DNA of 19,626 bases from Clostridiales bacterium (GCA_017649745.1 JAGCGE010000039.1:1-19626), one strand, 5' to 3'; shown: positions 1-6,644, numbered from the stretch's first letter. The notes: generated by a model not told the origin, from the letters alone. Translations and numbers: made by a program.

Positions 1-1
1 G

Positions 2-358
2 AGCAACCGTACGATCGAACTTCCGCAATTTCTCTGTGACGAGATGCAAGATTACTTTGATTCGATCTACAAACTCGACAACAACAGCCGGCTCTTTCCT
101 TTCAGCAAGTATTTTCTTCTTCACGAGATGGATCGGGGAGCGAAAGCGGCCGGCGTGAAGCGGATCCGGATCCATGATCTGAGACATTCGAGTTGTGCGC
201 TTCTGATCGAACTCGGGTATTCGCCGATTCAGATTGCCGAAAGATTGGGTCACGAATGCAGCACCGTTACAGAGCGGTATTCACATTTGTATCCGTCGGT
301 ACAGAGAAAAATGGCCGACAAACTAAACGAAACCTTTTTGACACCGAGGGAGGCATGA
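2..358 (+). CDS. Tyrosine recombinase/integrase, C-terminal part (5' end outside window)
   Basis: The reading frame is open from base 2, so the gene begins upstream of the window and only about 118 C-terminal residues are visible. The catalytic part of a phage-type tyrosine integrase is clear: a DLRHSS box (Arg-His pair), then a LGH box, then TERYSHL with the nucleophilic Tyr. Family knowledge: such enzymes integrate and excise mobile elements through a 3'-phosphotyrosine intermediate. The next gene starts 3 bases after the stop and uses the GGGAGG inside the end of this gene as its ribosome site, so integrase and mobilization genes are probably one transcript. This supports an integrative mobilizable element rather than a prophage. 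The core-binding and arm-binding domains are not visible, so the subfamily cannot be told. Confidence 0.9.
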   Translation, partial: SNRTIELPQFLCDEMQDYFDSIYKLDNNSRLFPFSKYFLLHEMDRGAKAAGVKRIRIHDLRHSSCALLIELGYSPIQIAERLGHECSTVTERYSHLYPSVQRKMADKLNETFLTPREA

Positions 359-360
359 AC

Positions 361-723
361 ATGGGAAAGTATTTCGGAAATACCAAGAAGCAGAAGCTGT
401 CTGTGAAGAAGAAAAAGAACGAAAACAACCGGCGCAGAAAAGTCATCGTGAACTTTCGGGTCAGCCCATGCGAGAAGGAATTGATCGATGCCCGCATAGC
501 TCAATCCGGACTGATGCGATCGACATATTTCATCGAGAGCTGTCTCTACCAGAAGGTTCTTGTAAAAGGAAACATCCGCTCCTTCTCGGCTATCAGAGTG
601 ACACTTCAGGAGTTATCCGAAAAGATCGAACAGAATCCCGATCTGACACAACTGGATCCGGCCGATGCGGAGCGGATCAGGATCATCCTTCAGATGATCG
701 ATTATCTATTCGAAGGGAGGTGA
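361..723 (+). CDS. mobC: MobC-like mobilization accessory (relaxosome) protein
   Basis: This 121-residue basic protein has a Lys/Arg-rich N-terminus (residues 9-25), then a segment reading KVIVNFRVSPCEKELI with a helix-rich remainder. That is the usual look of ribbon-helix-helix MobC-like proteins, which bind oriT and help the relaxase nick. The start at 361 is chosen because GGGAGG (348-353) lies 7 bases upstream; the ATG at 355 is only 1 base from it. The gene sits between an integrase and a DUF3847-like gene, with the oriT and relaxase following, which is the usual order in Firmicutes MobQ elements. The RHH fold is inferred from pattern, not from a profile search. Confidence 0.75.
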   Translation: MGKYFGNTKKQKLSVKKKKNENNRRRKVIVNFRVSPCEKELIDARIAQSGLMRSTYFIESCLYQKVLVKGNIRSFSAIRVTLQELSEKIEQNPDLTQLDPADAERIRIILQMIDYLFEGR

Positions 724-727
724 GAAC

Positions 728-1021
728 ATGGCACAGAAATCGTATGAAGAACGTATTGCGGAGCTTCAAAAGAAACAGGAACAACTCGAAGCACAGAAGC
801 GGGCGCTTCAGAAAAAGCAGTCTGAAGAGGATCGCAAGAAGCGCACCAGACGACTGATCGAACTTGGAGGAATCGTGGAGTCGGTGCTCGGAAGGCCGAC
901 CACCGACGAAGATAAAATCCGGCTTCTGAATTTCCTGAACCGACAGGAGAAGAACGGATGTTTCTTCACCAAAGCGATGAACGAACAGATCCCCGGAGGT
1001 GAGAAAAGTGTTGAAGGTTAA
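728..1021 (+). CDS. DUF3847-like small mobilization-module protein
   Basis: This 97-residue protein begins with an Arg/Lys/Glu/Gln-rich coiled coil (residues 5-40), followed by a short conserved-looking block reading RRLIELGGIVESVLG, and a C-terminal helical part. The layout resembles the DUF3847 family, small proteins found beside MobA/MobL relaxases in Clostridia. The family name is from memory. Their function is unestablished; a relaxosome role is plausible. The gene starts 4 bases after mobC, with GGGAGG just upstream of the ATG, so it is translated from the same message. The stop at 1019-1021 leads directly into the oriT region. Confidence 0.65.
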   Translation: MAQKSYEERIAELQKKQEQLEAQKRALQKKQSEEDRKKRTRRLIELGGIVESVLGRPTTDEDKIRLLNFLNRQEKNGCFFTKAMNEQIPGGEKSVEG

Positions 1022-1027
1022 GAGAAC

Positions 1028-1084
1028 CCTCCCCAATTCCCTTAACTTGTTAAGGGCGCACTTATATGTGGGCGGAGCCCACAT
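1028..1084 (-). other. oriT: Origin of transfer (oriT), MobQ type, with nick core and adjoining inverted repeat
   Basis: On the minus strand, bases 1064 to 1053 read TAAGTGCGCCCT. This is the core of the RSF1010/MobQ nick region, where the relaxase is known to cut between G and C (TAAGTGCG/CCCT). By analogy the cut falls between 1057 and 1056 on the minus strand. Directly beyond it lies a perfect inverted repeat, CCCTTAAC-TT-GTTAAGGG (1039-1056), the usual relaxase recognition hairpin. The site sits between the accessory genes and the MobA/MobL relaxase, as expected. The core match and position are seen; the nick position is inferred. Confidence 0.85.
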
Positions 1085-1209
1085 CCAAGCGCGCTCTCCG
1101 AGGGGGGCTTATGCAGCCAGCACCAAAGGACTTTGTCCTTGTGGAATCCTACAAGGACGCTTCGCTCCTTGACCTGGACCAAGTTTCACTTGGATGGAGT
1201 CCTGCGGAC
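1066..1209 (+). repeat. Tandem series of short hairpins upstream of the relaxase gene
   Basis: Six short inverted repeats follow one another between the oriT core and the relaxase: ATGTGGGC-gga-GCCCACAT (1066-1084), GGCT-tatgc-AGCC (1106-1118), AAGGAC-ttt-GTCCTT (1126-1140), CAAGGA-cgcttcgc-TCCTTG (1152-1171), CCAAGT-ttc-ACTTGG (1179-1193) and GTCC-tgc-GGAC (1199-1209). Four have three-base loops. No open frame of note uses the stretch. They could fold in the single-stranded transfer intermediate, or in the 5' leader of the relaxase mRNA. The repeats are directly visible; their role is unknown. Confidence 0.75.
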
Positions 1210-1256
1210 GGCGCTTAATCTCGCAACAGCACATCACAAGAAAGGAGGCATGCTTT

Positions 1257-2759
1257 ATGTCAATATACCATTGCTCGATAAAGATCATCAGCCGTGCGGG
1301 TGGCCGATCCGCTGTGGCTTCTGCTGCATACAGATCCGGCGAGAAGCTGTATAACGGCGAGACCGGCATGACACGCGACTTTACCCGTAAGGGCGGAGTC
1401 ATCATGAGCGAGATCCTTCTTCCGGAAAATGCACCGGAGCGGTTTTCGAACCGTGAGGTTCTGTGGAATGAAGTCCAGCAGATCGAAAAGAGATCGGATG
1501 CACAATTCGCACGTGAGATCGAAGTCGCTCTTCCATCTGAAATGGCAAGAGAGGATCAGATCGAATGTATCCGGAGTTATATCCGGGACAACTTTGTTTC
1601 TGAGGGCATGATCGCAGACTGGGCACTTCATGACAAGGGAGACGGAAATCCTCATGCACACATCCTGCTGACGCTCCGCGGGATTGATGAACATGAGAAG
1701 TGGCTTCAGAAACAGAAGACGGTTTTTGCTAACAGTAGAGATGAAAAAGGACGACCGGTCTATGATCCGTCTCTTCCGTCCTATGATCCGAAAAACAAAG
1801 AAAAGACTTCGAAGTATCGGATACCGCAACTGGACAAAGACGGGAACCAGAAAGTCCGTATCCGGGAAGGAAAAGGAACCGAATACCTGTGGGAAAAGAT
1901 TTCGATTCCCGCGAATGACTGGAATGAACACACGAAGGCAGAACAGTGGAGAGCATCCTGGGCAGAACACTGTAACAGATATCTCAAACCGGAACAGATG
2001 ATCGATCACAGAAGTTATGAAAGACAGGGAATAGAAAAGGAACCCACGATCCACGAGGGAGTCGTGGCAAGACAGATGGAAAAAGAAGGAAAGAACGCAG
2101 AAAGGTGTCAGATCAACCGTGAGATCCGGGAACGGAATTCGATACGGGAACAGATAAGAAAGATAGCATCGGAGATCACGAAACTGGTCGCCGAGAAAGT
2201 GAGGAACATATATGAACGATATAAAGAACTTAGAAGAACTATTGGAAATCCTGAAGGCTCAGGAAGAGATGCAGGAGATCCTGGAAAAGCAGCAGGCGGA
2301 AATCGAGGAACTCTATCAGATAAAGAATTCCTTGGAAGAGCAGCTGGAAGAATCACTGCAATTAAACGAGCAACTCACGAAGCAGAACAGGAAATTGCAG
2401 GAACAGATACACGAATTGCAAAACTAAGAGAAGCGATACACGAAAAGGAGGTAAAGATCCATGAACGATTCAGAAAACTACAAGACAGAAGATCTTCTCG
2501 ACATGATGGAGAAGATGCAGGACCAACTGGGAGCACAGATACAGAAATACTCCGATGCACTCGAGACGATATCGAGTCTTTCCTCGGAGAACTTGAAGCT
2601 CAGGAACGAGCTTCAGAGGAAAAGCGATACCATAGTCTCCTTGAACGGAAAGATCGAGACGCTGAGCAAGAGCGATCTCAATCTGAAGAAGAGCAAGGAG
2701 ATACTCGAAGCAGGGATGAAAGCCAAGAGCGAAGCCGAGGCTATGAGATCAGCCTGTGA
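1257..2759 (+). CDS. MobA/MobL-family (MobQ) conjugative relaxase
   Basis: This 500-residue protein starts MSIYHCSIKIISR and continues GRSAVASAAYRSGEKL, the classic MobA/MobL N-terminus. Tyr25 in AAYRSG is the candidate nicking tyrosine. The metal-binding His motif is HDKGDGNPHAHILL (residues 125-138). The family nicks one strand at oriT and pilots it into the recipient using another element's secretion channel. The start at 1257 follows AAAGGAGG (1241-1248) by 8 bases; longer in-frame starts add residues lacking family similarity. From about residue 320 (base 2215 on) the tail becomes low-complexity, rich in Arg, Glu, Gly and Ser. There the DNA is also read in a second frame by the two following genes. 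The recognised relaxase domain lies in the first 250 residues, so the tail is probably dispensable for catalysis. Confidence 0.92.
   Translation: MSIYHCSIKIISRAGGRSAVASAAYRSGEKLYNGETGMTRDFTRKGGVIMSEILLPENAPERFSNREVLWNEVQQIEKRSDAQFAREIEVALPSEMAREDQIECIRSYIRDNFVSEGMIADWALHDKGDGNPHAHILLTLRGIDEHEKWLQKQKTVFANSRDEKGRPVYDPSLPSYDPKNKEKTSKYRIPQLDKDGNQKVRIREGKGTEYLWEKISIPANDWNEHTKAEQWRASWAEHCNRYLKPEQMIDHRSYERQGIEKEPTIHEGVVARQMEKEGKNAERCQINREIRERNSIREQIRKIASEITKLVAEKVRNIYERYKELRRTIGNPEGSGRDAGDPGKAAGGNRGTLSDKEFLGRAAGRITAIKRATHEAEQEIAGTDTRIAKLREAIHEKEVKIHERFRKLQDRRSSRHDGEDAGPTGSTDTEILRCTRDDIESFLGELEAQERASEEKRYHSLLERKDRDAEQERSQSEEEQGDTRSRDESQERSRGYEISL
2212..2427 (+). CDS. Small coiled-coil protein nested out of frame inside the relaxase gene
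   Basis: This 71-residue frame lies wholly within the relaxase gene in the +1 frame. It is almost pure heptad-like coiled coil: Leu/Ile at regular spacing with Glu, Gln and Lys between (for example LEELLEILKAQEEM and NSLEEQLEESLQL). A possible ribosome site, GTGAGG, lies about 7 bases before the ATG. The frame is the same as that of the downstream membrane protein gene, which starts 34 bases after its stop. The regular heptads argue it is real, while the overlapping relaxase tail looks like an out-of-frame reading of it. Translation is inferred. A partner role for the relaxase or membrane protein is possible but not shown. Confidence 0.55.
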   Translation: MNDIKNLEELLEILKAQEEMQEILEKQQAEIEELYQIKNSLEEQLEESLQLNEQLTKQNRKLQEQIHELQN

Positions 2760-3486
2760 GGAAGAGAGAAAAACTCTTAATGAGAAAAAGTCAGAACTGG
2801 ATGCTCGGGAGAGGAAAGAAAGCAGTTGCGAAGCCAACCTCTCCCGAGAGATCACTACAAAAGCTGAAGAAATCACAAAAGAAAAGAGAGAGAGCCTCGA
2901 ACAAGAGTATAAGAAACGCAGAAATGAGATGGAAAGCAGTTACGAAAAAAGAGAATCTCTTCTTTCCAACCAATATAAGAAAATGACCGTAGCACACAAG
3001 GCCGAATTCACGGCCTTGCTACTCTACGGTCTGATATCCACAGTGATGCAGGTCCTGACTACACCAATAATAGTCGAAGAGTTTATTTCTTTCTTCCGCG
3101 GCTTGTGGAATGGAGTGACAGGTTATTTCCACCTTGCGAATAACGCAGGGAAGGGTATGGCCAGTATTGCAGACTATATCTCCAATCCTTCCGCTTCCAC
3201 GATTCTACACGGACTCCTGTATATAGTCGTGGCCGGAACGATAATCGGAGTAGCCGGACTCGGAATACTCTACATTGGTTTCGCATATTGGGACTATTTG
3301 CATGAAAGTCTATGGGACAGATATACGGTGATTGCCATTGTTGTGATTCTTGCCGTTACGCTCTTTCTTTCGGAAGAGTTCTCAAGCATGCTACCACTAA
3401 ATCTACTTCTGATTCAGATACTGGTGTTCCTTGTATATTCAGGAGTAAGAGCGTGGATACATCACAAGAAAGAGACTGAGAACTAA
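2461..3486 (+). CDS. Coiled-coil membrane protein of the mobilization module (DUF6040-like)
   Basis: This 341-residue protein has a long N-terminal coiled coil (about residues 5-175, rich in Glu, Lys and Ser with spaced Leu). A membrane domain follows, with hydrophobic stretches near residues 182-205, 248-275, 289-306 and 310-331, and a short basic tail. A strong AAAAGGAGG lies about 8 bases before the ATG. The first 299 bases overlap the relaxase 3' end in another frame. Similar proteins, which I recall as DUF6040, sit next to MobA/MobL relaxases in Clostridia; the family name is from memory. A role in linking the relaxosome to the membrane or to a coupling protein is inference. No Walker motifs are present, so it is not itself a coupling ATPase. 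Confidence 0.75.
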   Translation: MNDSENYKTEDLLDMMEKMQDQLGAQIQKYSDALETISSLSSENLKLRNELQRKSDTIVSLNGKIETLSKSDLNLKKSKEILEAGMKAKSEAEAMRSACEEERKTLNEKKSELDARERKESSCEANLSREITTKAEEITKEKRESLEQEYKKRRNEMESSYEKRESLLSNQYKKMTVAHKAEFTALLLYGLISTVMQVLTTPIIVEEFISFFRGLWNGVTGYFHLANNAGKGMASIADYISNPSASTILHGLLYIVVAGTIIGVAGLGILYIGFAYWDYLHESLWDRYTVIAIVVILAVTLFLSEEFSSMLPLNLLLIQILVFLVYSGVRAWIHHKKETEN

Positions 3487-3526
3487 TTACAGAAAAATCA
3501 TTTCAGTTATGATTCTAGAAACTCTC

Positions 3527-3560
3527 TTGACAAGTAATTAAGAGATGTTTTTTATAGAAT
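3527..3560 (+). promoter_or_regulatory. Candidate promoter for agrA-agrC
   Basis: A consensus -35 box TTGACA (3527-3532) precedes the AT-rich stretch TTTTTTATAGAAT. The -10 could be TTTTAT (3550-3555, 17-bp spacer) or TATAGA (3553-3558, 20-bp spacer); neither is ideal. A 6-bp inverted repeat AATCAT-ttcagtt-ATGATT lies just upstream (3497-3515). This is the only promoter-like sequence between the membrane protein gene and agrA. Confidence 0.4.
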
Positions 3561-3586
3561 ATGACGATGGTTTTATGGGGGTAGAC

Positions 3587-4315
3587 ATGTTTCGAATAGC
3601 GCTTTGTGATGACAACCGGTCTTTTTTGGAATATGAAAGTGTTGTAATTTACGGCCATTTGACAGAGAAAGATGTGCTTTGTCAATGTGATACTTTTATA
3701 TCTGGGGAGGAACTTCTGGCAAAGGGCATACTTATCAAGAATTATGATTTGTTCATTTTGGACTATGATATGGATGGACTTACCGGATTTGAAGCCGCAC
3801 GGAAAATATACGAAATATATCCTGACGCAAAGATAGCTTTTGCAACCAATTACTATGACTTTACCCGAGAAGGTTATAGGTATAACGCGGTACGATATCT
3901 TGTCAAGCAGGAGAAAACATTTGAATCTGAACTAAAAGAGTGCGTGGATCTTCTTTTTGAAAAGGAGCCTAAGAAAACAATCGTTATAGAATTACGCGAT
4001 GGAAATAAAGAACTTAATATCGATGAAATAGTGTATATTAGAAGTGATAAGCATTATATCAGGTTTTTCATCAAAGACAGGGATTCGACATATTTTGAGC
4101 GGCGATGCAGCCTCGATGACATCCAAGCAGAATTACCTCAATACTTCGTCAGAATTCATCAACGGTTCATAATCAATCTTAAGTACGTAGATAACATTCA
4201 GCGATATGAGTTAACAATACCGAAGAGTGATGGCAAACCGTTAAAGTTTCCGATTTCGAGAAATAGATACGATGATGTTAATGAGAAGTATTGTTTGATG
4301 AAGGGAAAGTTCTAA
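3587..4315 (+). CDS. agrA: AgrA-type LytTR response regulator
   Basis: This 242-residue protein has a receiver domain (residues 1-120) with the acidic pair Asp8-Asp9 in ALCDDN and the phosphoacceptor Asp59 in LFILDYDMDG. A LytTR DNA-binding domain follows (about 135-240), with blocks such as EIVYIRSDKHYIRF and FVRIHQRFIINLKYVDNI. LytTR regulators bind pairs of direct repeats and control quorum-sensing and exoprotein genes. The start at 3587 has GGGGG (3577-3581) 5 bases upstream and gives the normal receiver N-terminus; upstream in-frame ATGs at 3545 and 3575 would add an unusual leader. The sensor kinase gene begins at the very next base after the stop, so the pair is co-translated. The kinase and AgrB next door make this the regulator of an agr circuit. 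Confidence 0.92.
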   Translation: MFRIALCDDNRSFLEYESVVIYGHLTEKDVLCQCDTFISGEELLAKGILIKNYDLFILDYDMDGLTGFEAARKIYEIYPDAKIAFATNYYDFTREGYRYNAVRYLVKQEKTFESELKECVDLLFEKEPKKTIVIELRDGNKELNIDEIVYIRSDKHYIRFFIKDRDSTYFERRCSLDDIQAELPQYFVRIHQRFIINLKYVDNIQRYELTIPKSDGKPLKFPISRNRYDDVNEKYCLMKGKF

Positions 4316-5605
4316 ATGATCTACAGCATTATAAATACAGTTGGATATGTTATTTTGGCTCAAATATTCTGCTCGGCCTTTATTGAGCGAGAAGAGATGT
4401 CTGCATTCTTTAGTGGAATGACTACGATTCTCTGGATAATTCTGGGATCTGCTGTTTCTATTCTTTTTGAAGAAGTGCTGGTTATTCGAATCATTTTAGC
4501 TATTATGCTTAACATTCTGTTCTTTTTGATTCTCTATAAAAAGAACAGATTAGTGAAGACCTTAGCTGTTGCAATATTATTCTATGTGACGGGATTGTCC
4601 TGCGAGATTCTTGTGGTTGCTATTCACAAGTATTTTGATCCTGAATTAAAGATTGAAAAACTGATGGATAGCGAAATATACGTGTACATGGGTGTTGTAA
4701 GCCAGTTTATTGAACTTATCGTTGTTTTTATCATTCGGAAAATCTTCCGCAAAGTGAGAACTGCCAAAATAGAATCGAAATTATGGATGATCTATACTAT
4801 TTTCCCTCTGTATTCTGTAAGCTTAGTTGTCCTGTTAGGGTATAGCTTTGATGGTCCCATCAGTTTTTCTCAAGCCAATGCGTTTACATATATAGCGAGT
4901 TCACTTTTGCTGATAAACCTGTTCATATATTGGTTTATACAGCAAGAATCGAGACGAGCTCTTGATGTGCAGAAAAATGATATTGAAATAGCTCATGCTG
5001 AGGGTATTGTTCAGTTATACGACCAAATAACTAAAGAACGCGATGTTCTGGGGAAACGGGAACATGAATTTAAGAATACAATTTCTGCGCTTCAGGGGCT
5101 ATATGCTAATAAGCAATATGACAAAATGGGGGAGATTCTCGGTGTTCAGAATACCGAACTGATCAACAATACCAATGTGTTTGAAACAGGAAACCGGCTG
5201 ATAAACACGATTCTTAATACGAAATATGTTGAGGCAAGGGAAAAAGACATCACTTTTAGGTTTGTTATTAATGATCTCTCAAAGTTGATAATCGCAGATC
5301 GAGATTGTATAGTGATTCTTTCTAATATGCTCAACAATGCTATCGAAGCCGCTGAGAAATGCCCTGAGGGACACAGAATCCTATTCGTCAAAGCAGTAAT
5401 TGAGGGCGGTAAGTTTATCTTTGCTTGTCGGAATTCGTACATAAATGACCTCGATCCGGAAATGAGAAGCAAAAAGAAAGATGTAGTGTCTCATGGGTAT
5501 GGGATAGAGAACGTAAAAGAAGCAGTAAATCGTAATAAAGGAAGTTGTATCTTTAGTAAAGAGGGACAGGAATTTGTTGCAGTAGTTATTCTCCCGATAG
5601 GATAA
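4316..5605 (+). CDS. agrC: AgrC-type sensor histidine kinase (GHKL/HATPase_c_5 family)
   Basis: This 429-residue protein starts with about six hydrophobic segments (residues 5-210), forming a polytopic sensor. A linker helix leads to the phospho-acceptor region EHEFKNTISALQ, with His250 the candidate. The ATP-binding domain shows an N box, NMLNNAIEAAEKC (residues 337-349), and a G box, HGYGIENVKEA (393-403). This is the AgrC/ComD layout, in which the membrane domain senses a cyclic autoinducer peptide and signals to the LytTR regulator. The start abuts the agrA stop with no gap. The 182-base gap that follows carries the agrB promoter. The ligand is presumably the product of the agrD-like gene at 6362; that pairing is inferred from position. 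Confidence 0.92.
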   Translation: MIYSIINTVGYVILAQIFCSAFIEREEMSAFFSGMTTILWIILGSAVSILFEEVLVIRIILAIMLNILFFLILYKKNRLVKTLAVAILFYVTGLSCEILVVAIHKYFDPELKIEKLMDSEIYVYMGVVSQFIELIVVFIIRKIFRKVRTAKIESKLWMIYTIFPLYSVSLVVLLGYSFDGPISFSQANAFTYIASSLLLINLFIYWFIQQESRRALDVQKNDIEIAHAEGIVQLYDQITKERDVLGKREHEFKNTISALQGLYANKQYDKMGEILGVQNTELINNTNVFETGNRLINTILNTKYVEAREKDITFRFVINDLSKLIIADRDCIVILSNMLNNAIEAAEKCPEGHRILFVKAVIEGGKFIFACRNSYINDLDPEMRSKKKDVVSHGYGIENVKEAVNRNKGSCIFSKEGQEFVAVVILPIG

Positions 5606-5683
5606 CTACAGGCAGTAACTAGTCTCTCTAGAAATGCATATAAATTAGTATAATTCCGGCTAAACCATCCCGGATTAGTGCAG

Positions 5684-5714
5684 TACTTGCCAAAATTTGA
5701 CCATACTTGCCAAA
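5684..5714 (+). promoter_or_regulatory. Direct repeat TACTTGCCAAA x2, candidate LytTR (AgrA) binding site
   Basis: The 11-mer TACTTGCCAAA occurs at 5684-5694 and again at 5704-5714. The period is exactly 20 bp, about two helical turns. LytTR regulators bind two direct repeats about two turns apart, usually 21-22 bp, upstream of weak promoters. The site lies in the agrC-agrB gap, about 38 bp above an extended -10. The repeat sequence is not a clear match to the staphylococcal AgrA box, so the assignment rests on geometry and context. Confidence 0.6.
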
Positions 5715-5748
5715 TACTGTTTTTGCTATTCATTTCATCAAAATCATG

Positions 5749-5757
5749 TGCTATACA
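5749..5757 (+). promoter_or_regulatory. Extended -10 promoter of agrB-agrD
   Basis: TGCTATACA (5749-5757) is an extended -10 box (TG-n-TATACA). No good -35 lies 17 bp upstream (TTCATT at best), as expected for an activator-dependent promoter. Transcription would start near 5764, giving a leader of about 24 bases before the agrB ATG at 5788, with AAGGAG at 5776-5781. Confidence 0.5.
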
Positions 5758-5787
5758 GTACTTAGATTTAGATGAAAGGAGAAGCAA

Positions 5788-6423
5788 ATGGAGCAGGTTG
5801 CGACGAAAATAGTGACCAAGATGGTGTCAGCCGATTTGATATCAGAAGAAGAATCTGATCTTTATAACTATGGTGTTCAGGTTATACTCGAAAAGGTCAT
5901 TTCCTATGCCATCTTTTTTGTGTTGGCTATGATTATGCACAAGCTCTTGGAAATCTTACTATTCTTCGTTTCCTTCTCAATTCTCAGGAAGTATAGTGGC
6001 GGTATCCATTGCAAGACCTTTAAGTCTTGTTTGATTATTTCTGCCCTTGTGTCTTTTTCTGGTATGATGCTTCTGCCGATTGTTGAACATAACAAATTAT
6101 TATATCAAGGGGGGGTTGTGATGTCAATAGTTGTTTTGATTATTCTTGGCTCCATCAACAACCCCAATATAGATTGGAGCGATTGCGAGTATAGAAGTGC
6201 GAGAAGACTAGCCAGAACAATAGCAATTTTTGAATTGTCGGTTTTGCTCTTGTTGGCAGTCTTGAATACCCCAATCAGAATTCGGTTCTTTATCAGCTAC
6301 GGAATCGTTGTTTGTGCGATTTCGATGCTGTTAGAAATACGAAAGAGAGGGGGTATAGCATATGAAGAGTGCAGAGAGACAGATCTTGAAGGCGGTGAAA
6401 GCAGCTGCAAAGAAGCAGACTGA
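5788..6423 (+). CDS. agrB: AgrB-family peptide-processing membrane endopeptidase
   Basis: This 211-residue protein has several hydrophobic segments and the AgrB catalytic signature RKYSGGIHCKTFKSC: Arg67, Gly71-Gly72, catalytic His74 and Cys81. In Staphylococcus the His and Cys cut the AgrD precursor at its C-terminal side and form the thiolactone. Length and topology match the family (around 190-210 residues). AAGGAG sits 6 bases before the start. The last 20 codons overlap, in another frame, the start of the agrD-like gene; this region encodes a polar tail (residues about 190-211) after the last membrane helix. It has its own promoter, separate from agrA-agrC. Confidence 0.95.
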   Translation: MEQVATKIVTKMVSADLISEEESDLYNYGVQVILEKVISYAIFFVLAMIMHKLLEILLFFVSFSILRKYSGGIHCKTFKSCLIISALVSFSGMMLLPIVEHNKLLYQGGVVMSIVVLIILGSINNPNIDWSDCEYRSARRLARTIAIFELSVLLLLAVLNTPIRIRFFISYGIVVCAISMLLEIRKRGGIAYEECRETDLEGGESSCKEAD

Positions 6424-6481
6424 TCCGAAGATTCCGGGATGTTTGATTCTTTATCACCAGCCGAAAAGACCGAAGAAGTAA
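6362..6481 (+). CDS. agrD: AgrD-like cyclic autoinducer peptide precursor (39 aa)
   Basis: The frame is ATG at 6362 to TAA at 6479-6481, overlapping agrB by 62 bases in a different frame. A purine-rich GAGAGGGGG lies about 9 bases upstream. The product has an amphipathic Lys/Ala-rich N-terminal helix (residues 1-19), then a short DPKIPG spacer, then CLILY (residues 27-31), then a charged tail HQPKRPKK. The layout follows AgrD: leader helix, Cys-started hydrophobic core, polar tail removed by AgrB. From memory, the Clostridium perfringens precursor has CLWFT followed by HQPEEPK, so core and tail align closely. The predicted signal is a five-residue thiolactone between Cys27 and Tyr31, possibly with N-terminal exocyclic residues. 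The leader is less hydrophobic than in staphylococci. Confidence 0.88.
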   Translation: MKSAERQILKAVKAAAKKQTDPKIPGCLILYHQPKRPKK

Positions 6482-6501
6482 GAAGTGGACAAACTGAATA
6501 G

Positions 6502-6630
6502 ATGTTAAAAACTCTATTACAGTATTATCCGACAGAAAGAAACTATGGTATCTCGATTCCGGATAGAGTACCAAGGTTTCTCTTTGGAGGATTATCAAAA
6601 AGAAGTGTGTTAGTCATGTCAAAACAATAA
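6502..6630 (+). CDS. Possible small ORF (42 aa) between agrD and the NlpC/P60 gene
   Basis: ATG at 6502 opens a 42-residue frame to a TAA at 6628-6630, filling most of the gap before the next gene. It begins MLKTLLQYYP and ends SVLVMSKQ. There is no good ribosome site: AGAAGTGG at 6481-6488 is weak and distant. I recognise no family. The stretch also holds an imperfect hairpin GGTATCTC...GAGTACC (6548-6573) without a T run, so no terminator separates agrD from the exported-protein genes. It may equally be untranslated leader. Confidence 0.2.
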   Translation: MLKTLLQYYPTERNYGISIPDRVPRFLFGGLSKRSVLVMSKQ

Positions 6631-6644
6631 AGGAGGAAAACAGT

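Noticed and set aside
683..1084. Antisense frame (133 codons) over the DUF3847-like gene and oriT
   Set aside because: It would cover the oriT hairpins and a supported gene; the composition (LLLFLKRPLLCFELFLFLLK) is a shadow of a Lys/Glu-rich coiled coil.
1260..2054. Long antisense frame (264 codons) opposite the relaxase gene
   Set aside because: It is the mirror of a well-supported relaxase frame, lacks a family pattern and has a Ser/Arg/Phe-rich shadow composition.
5649..5654. TATAAT at 5649-5654 as another agrB promoter
   Set aside because: No -35 at proper spacing and no extended TG; the box at 5749-5757 is better placed.
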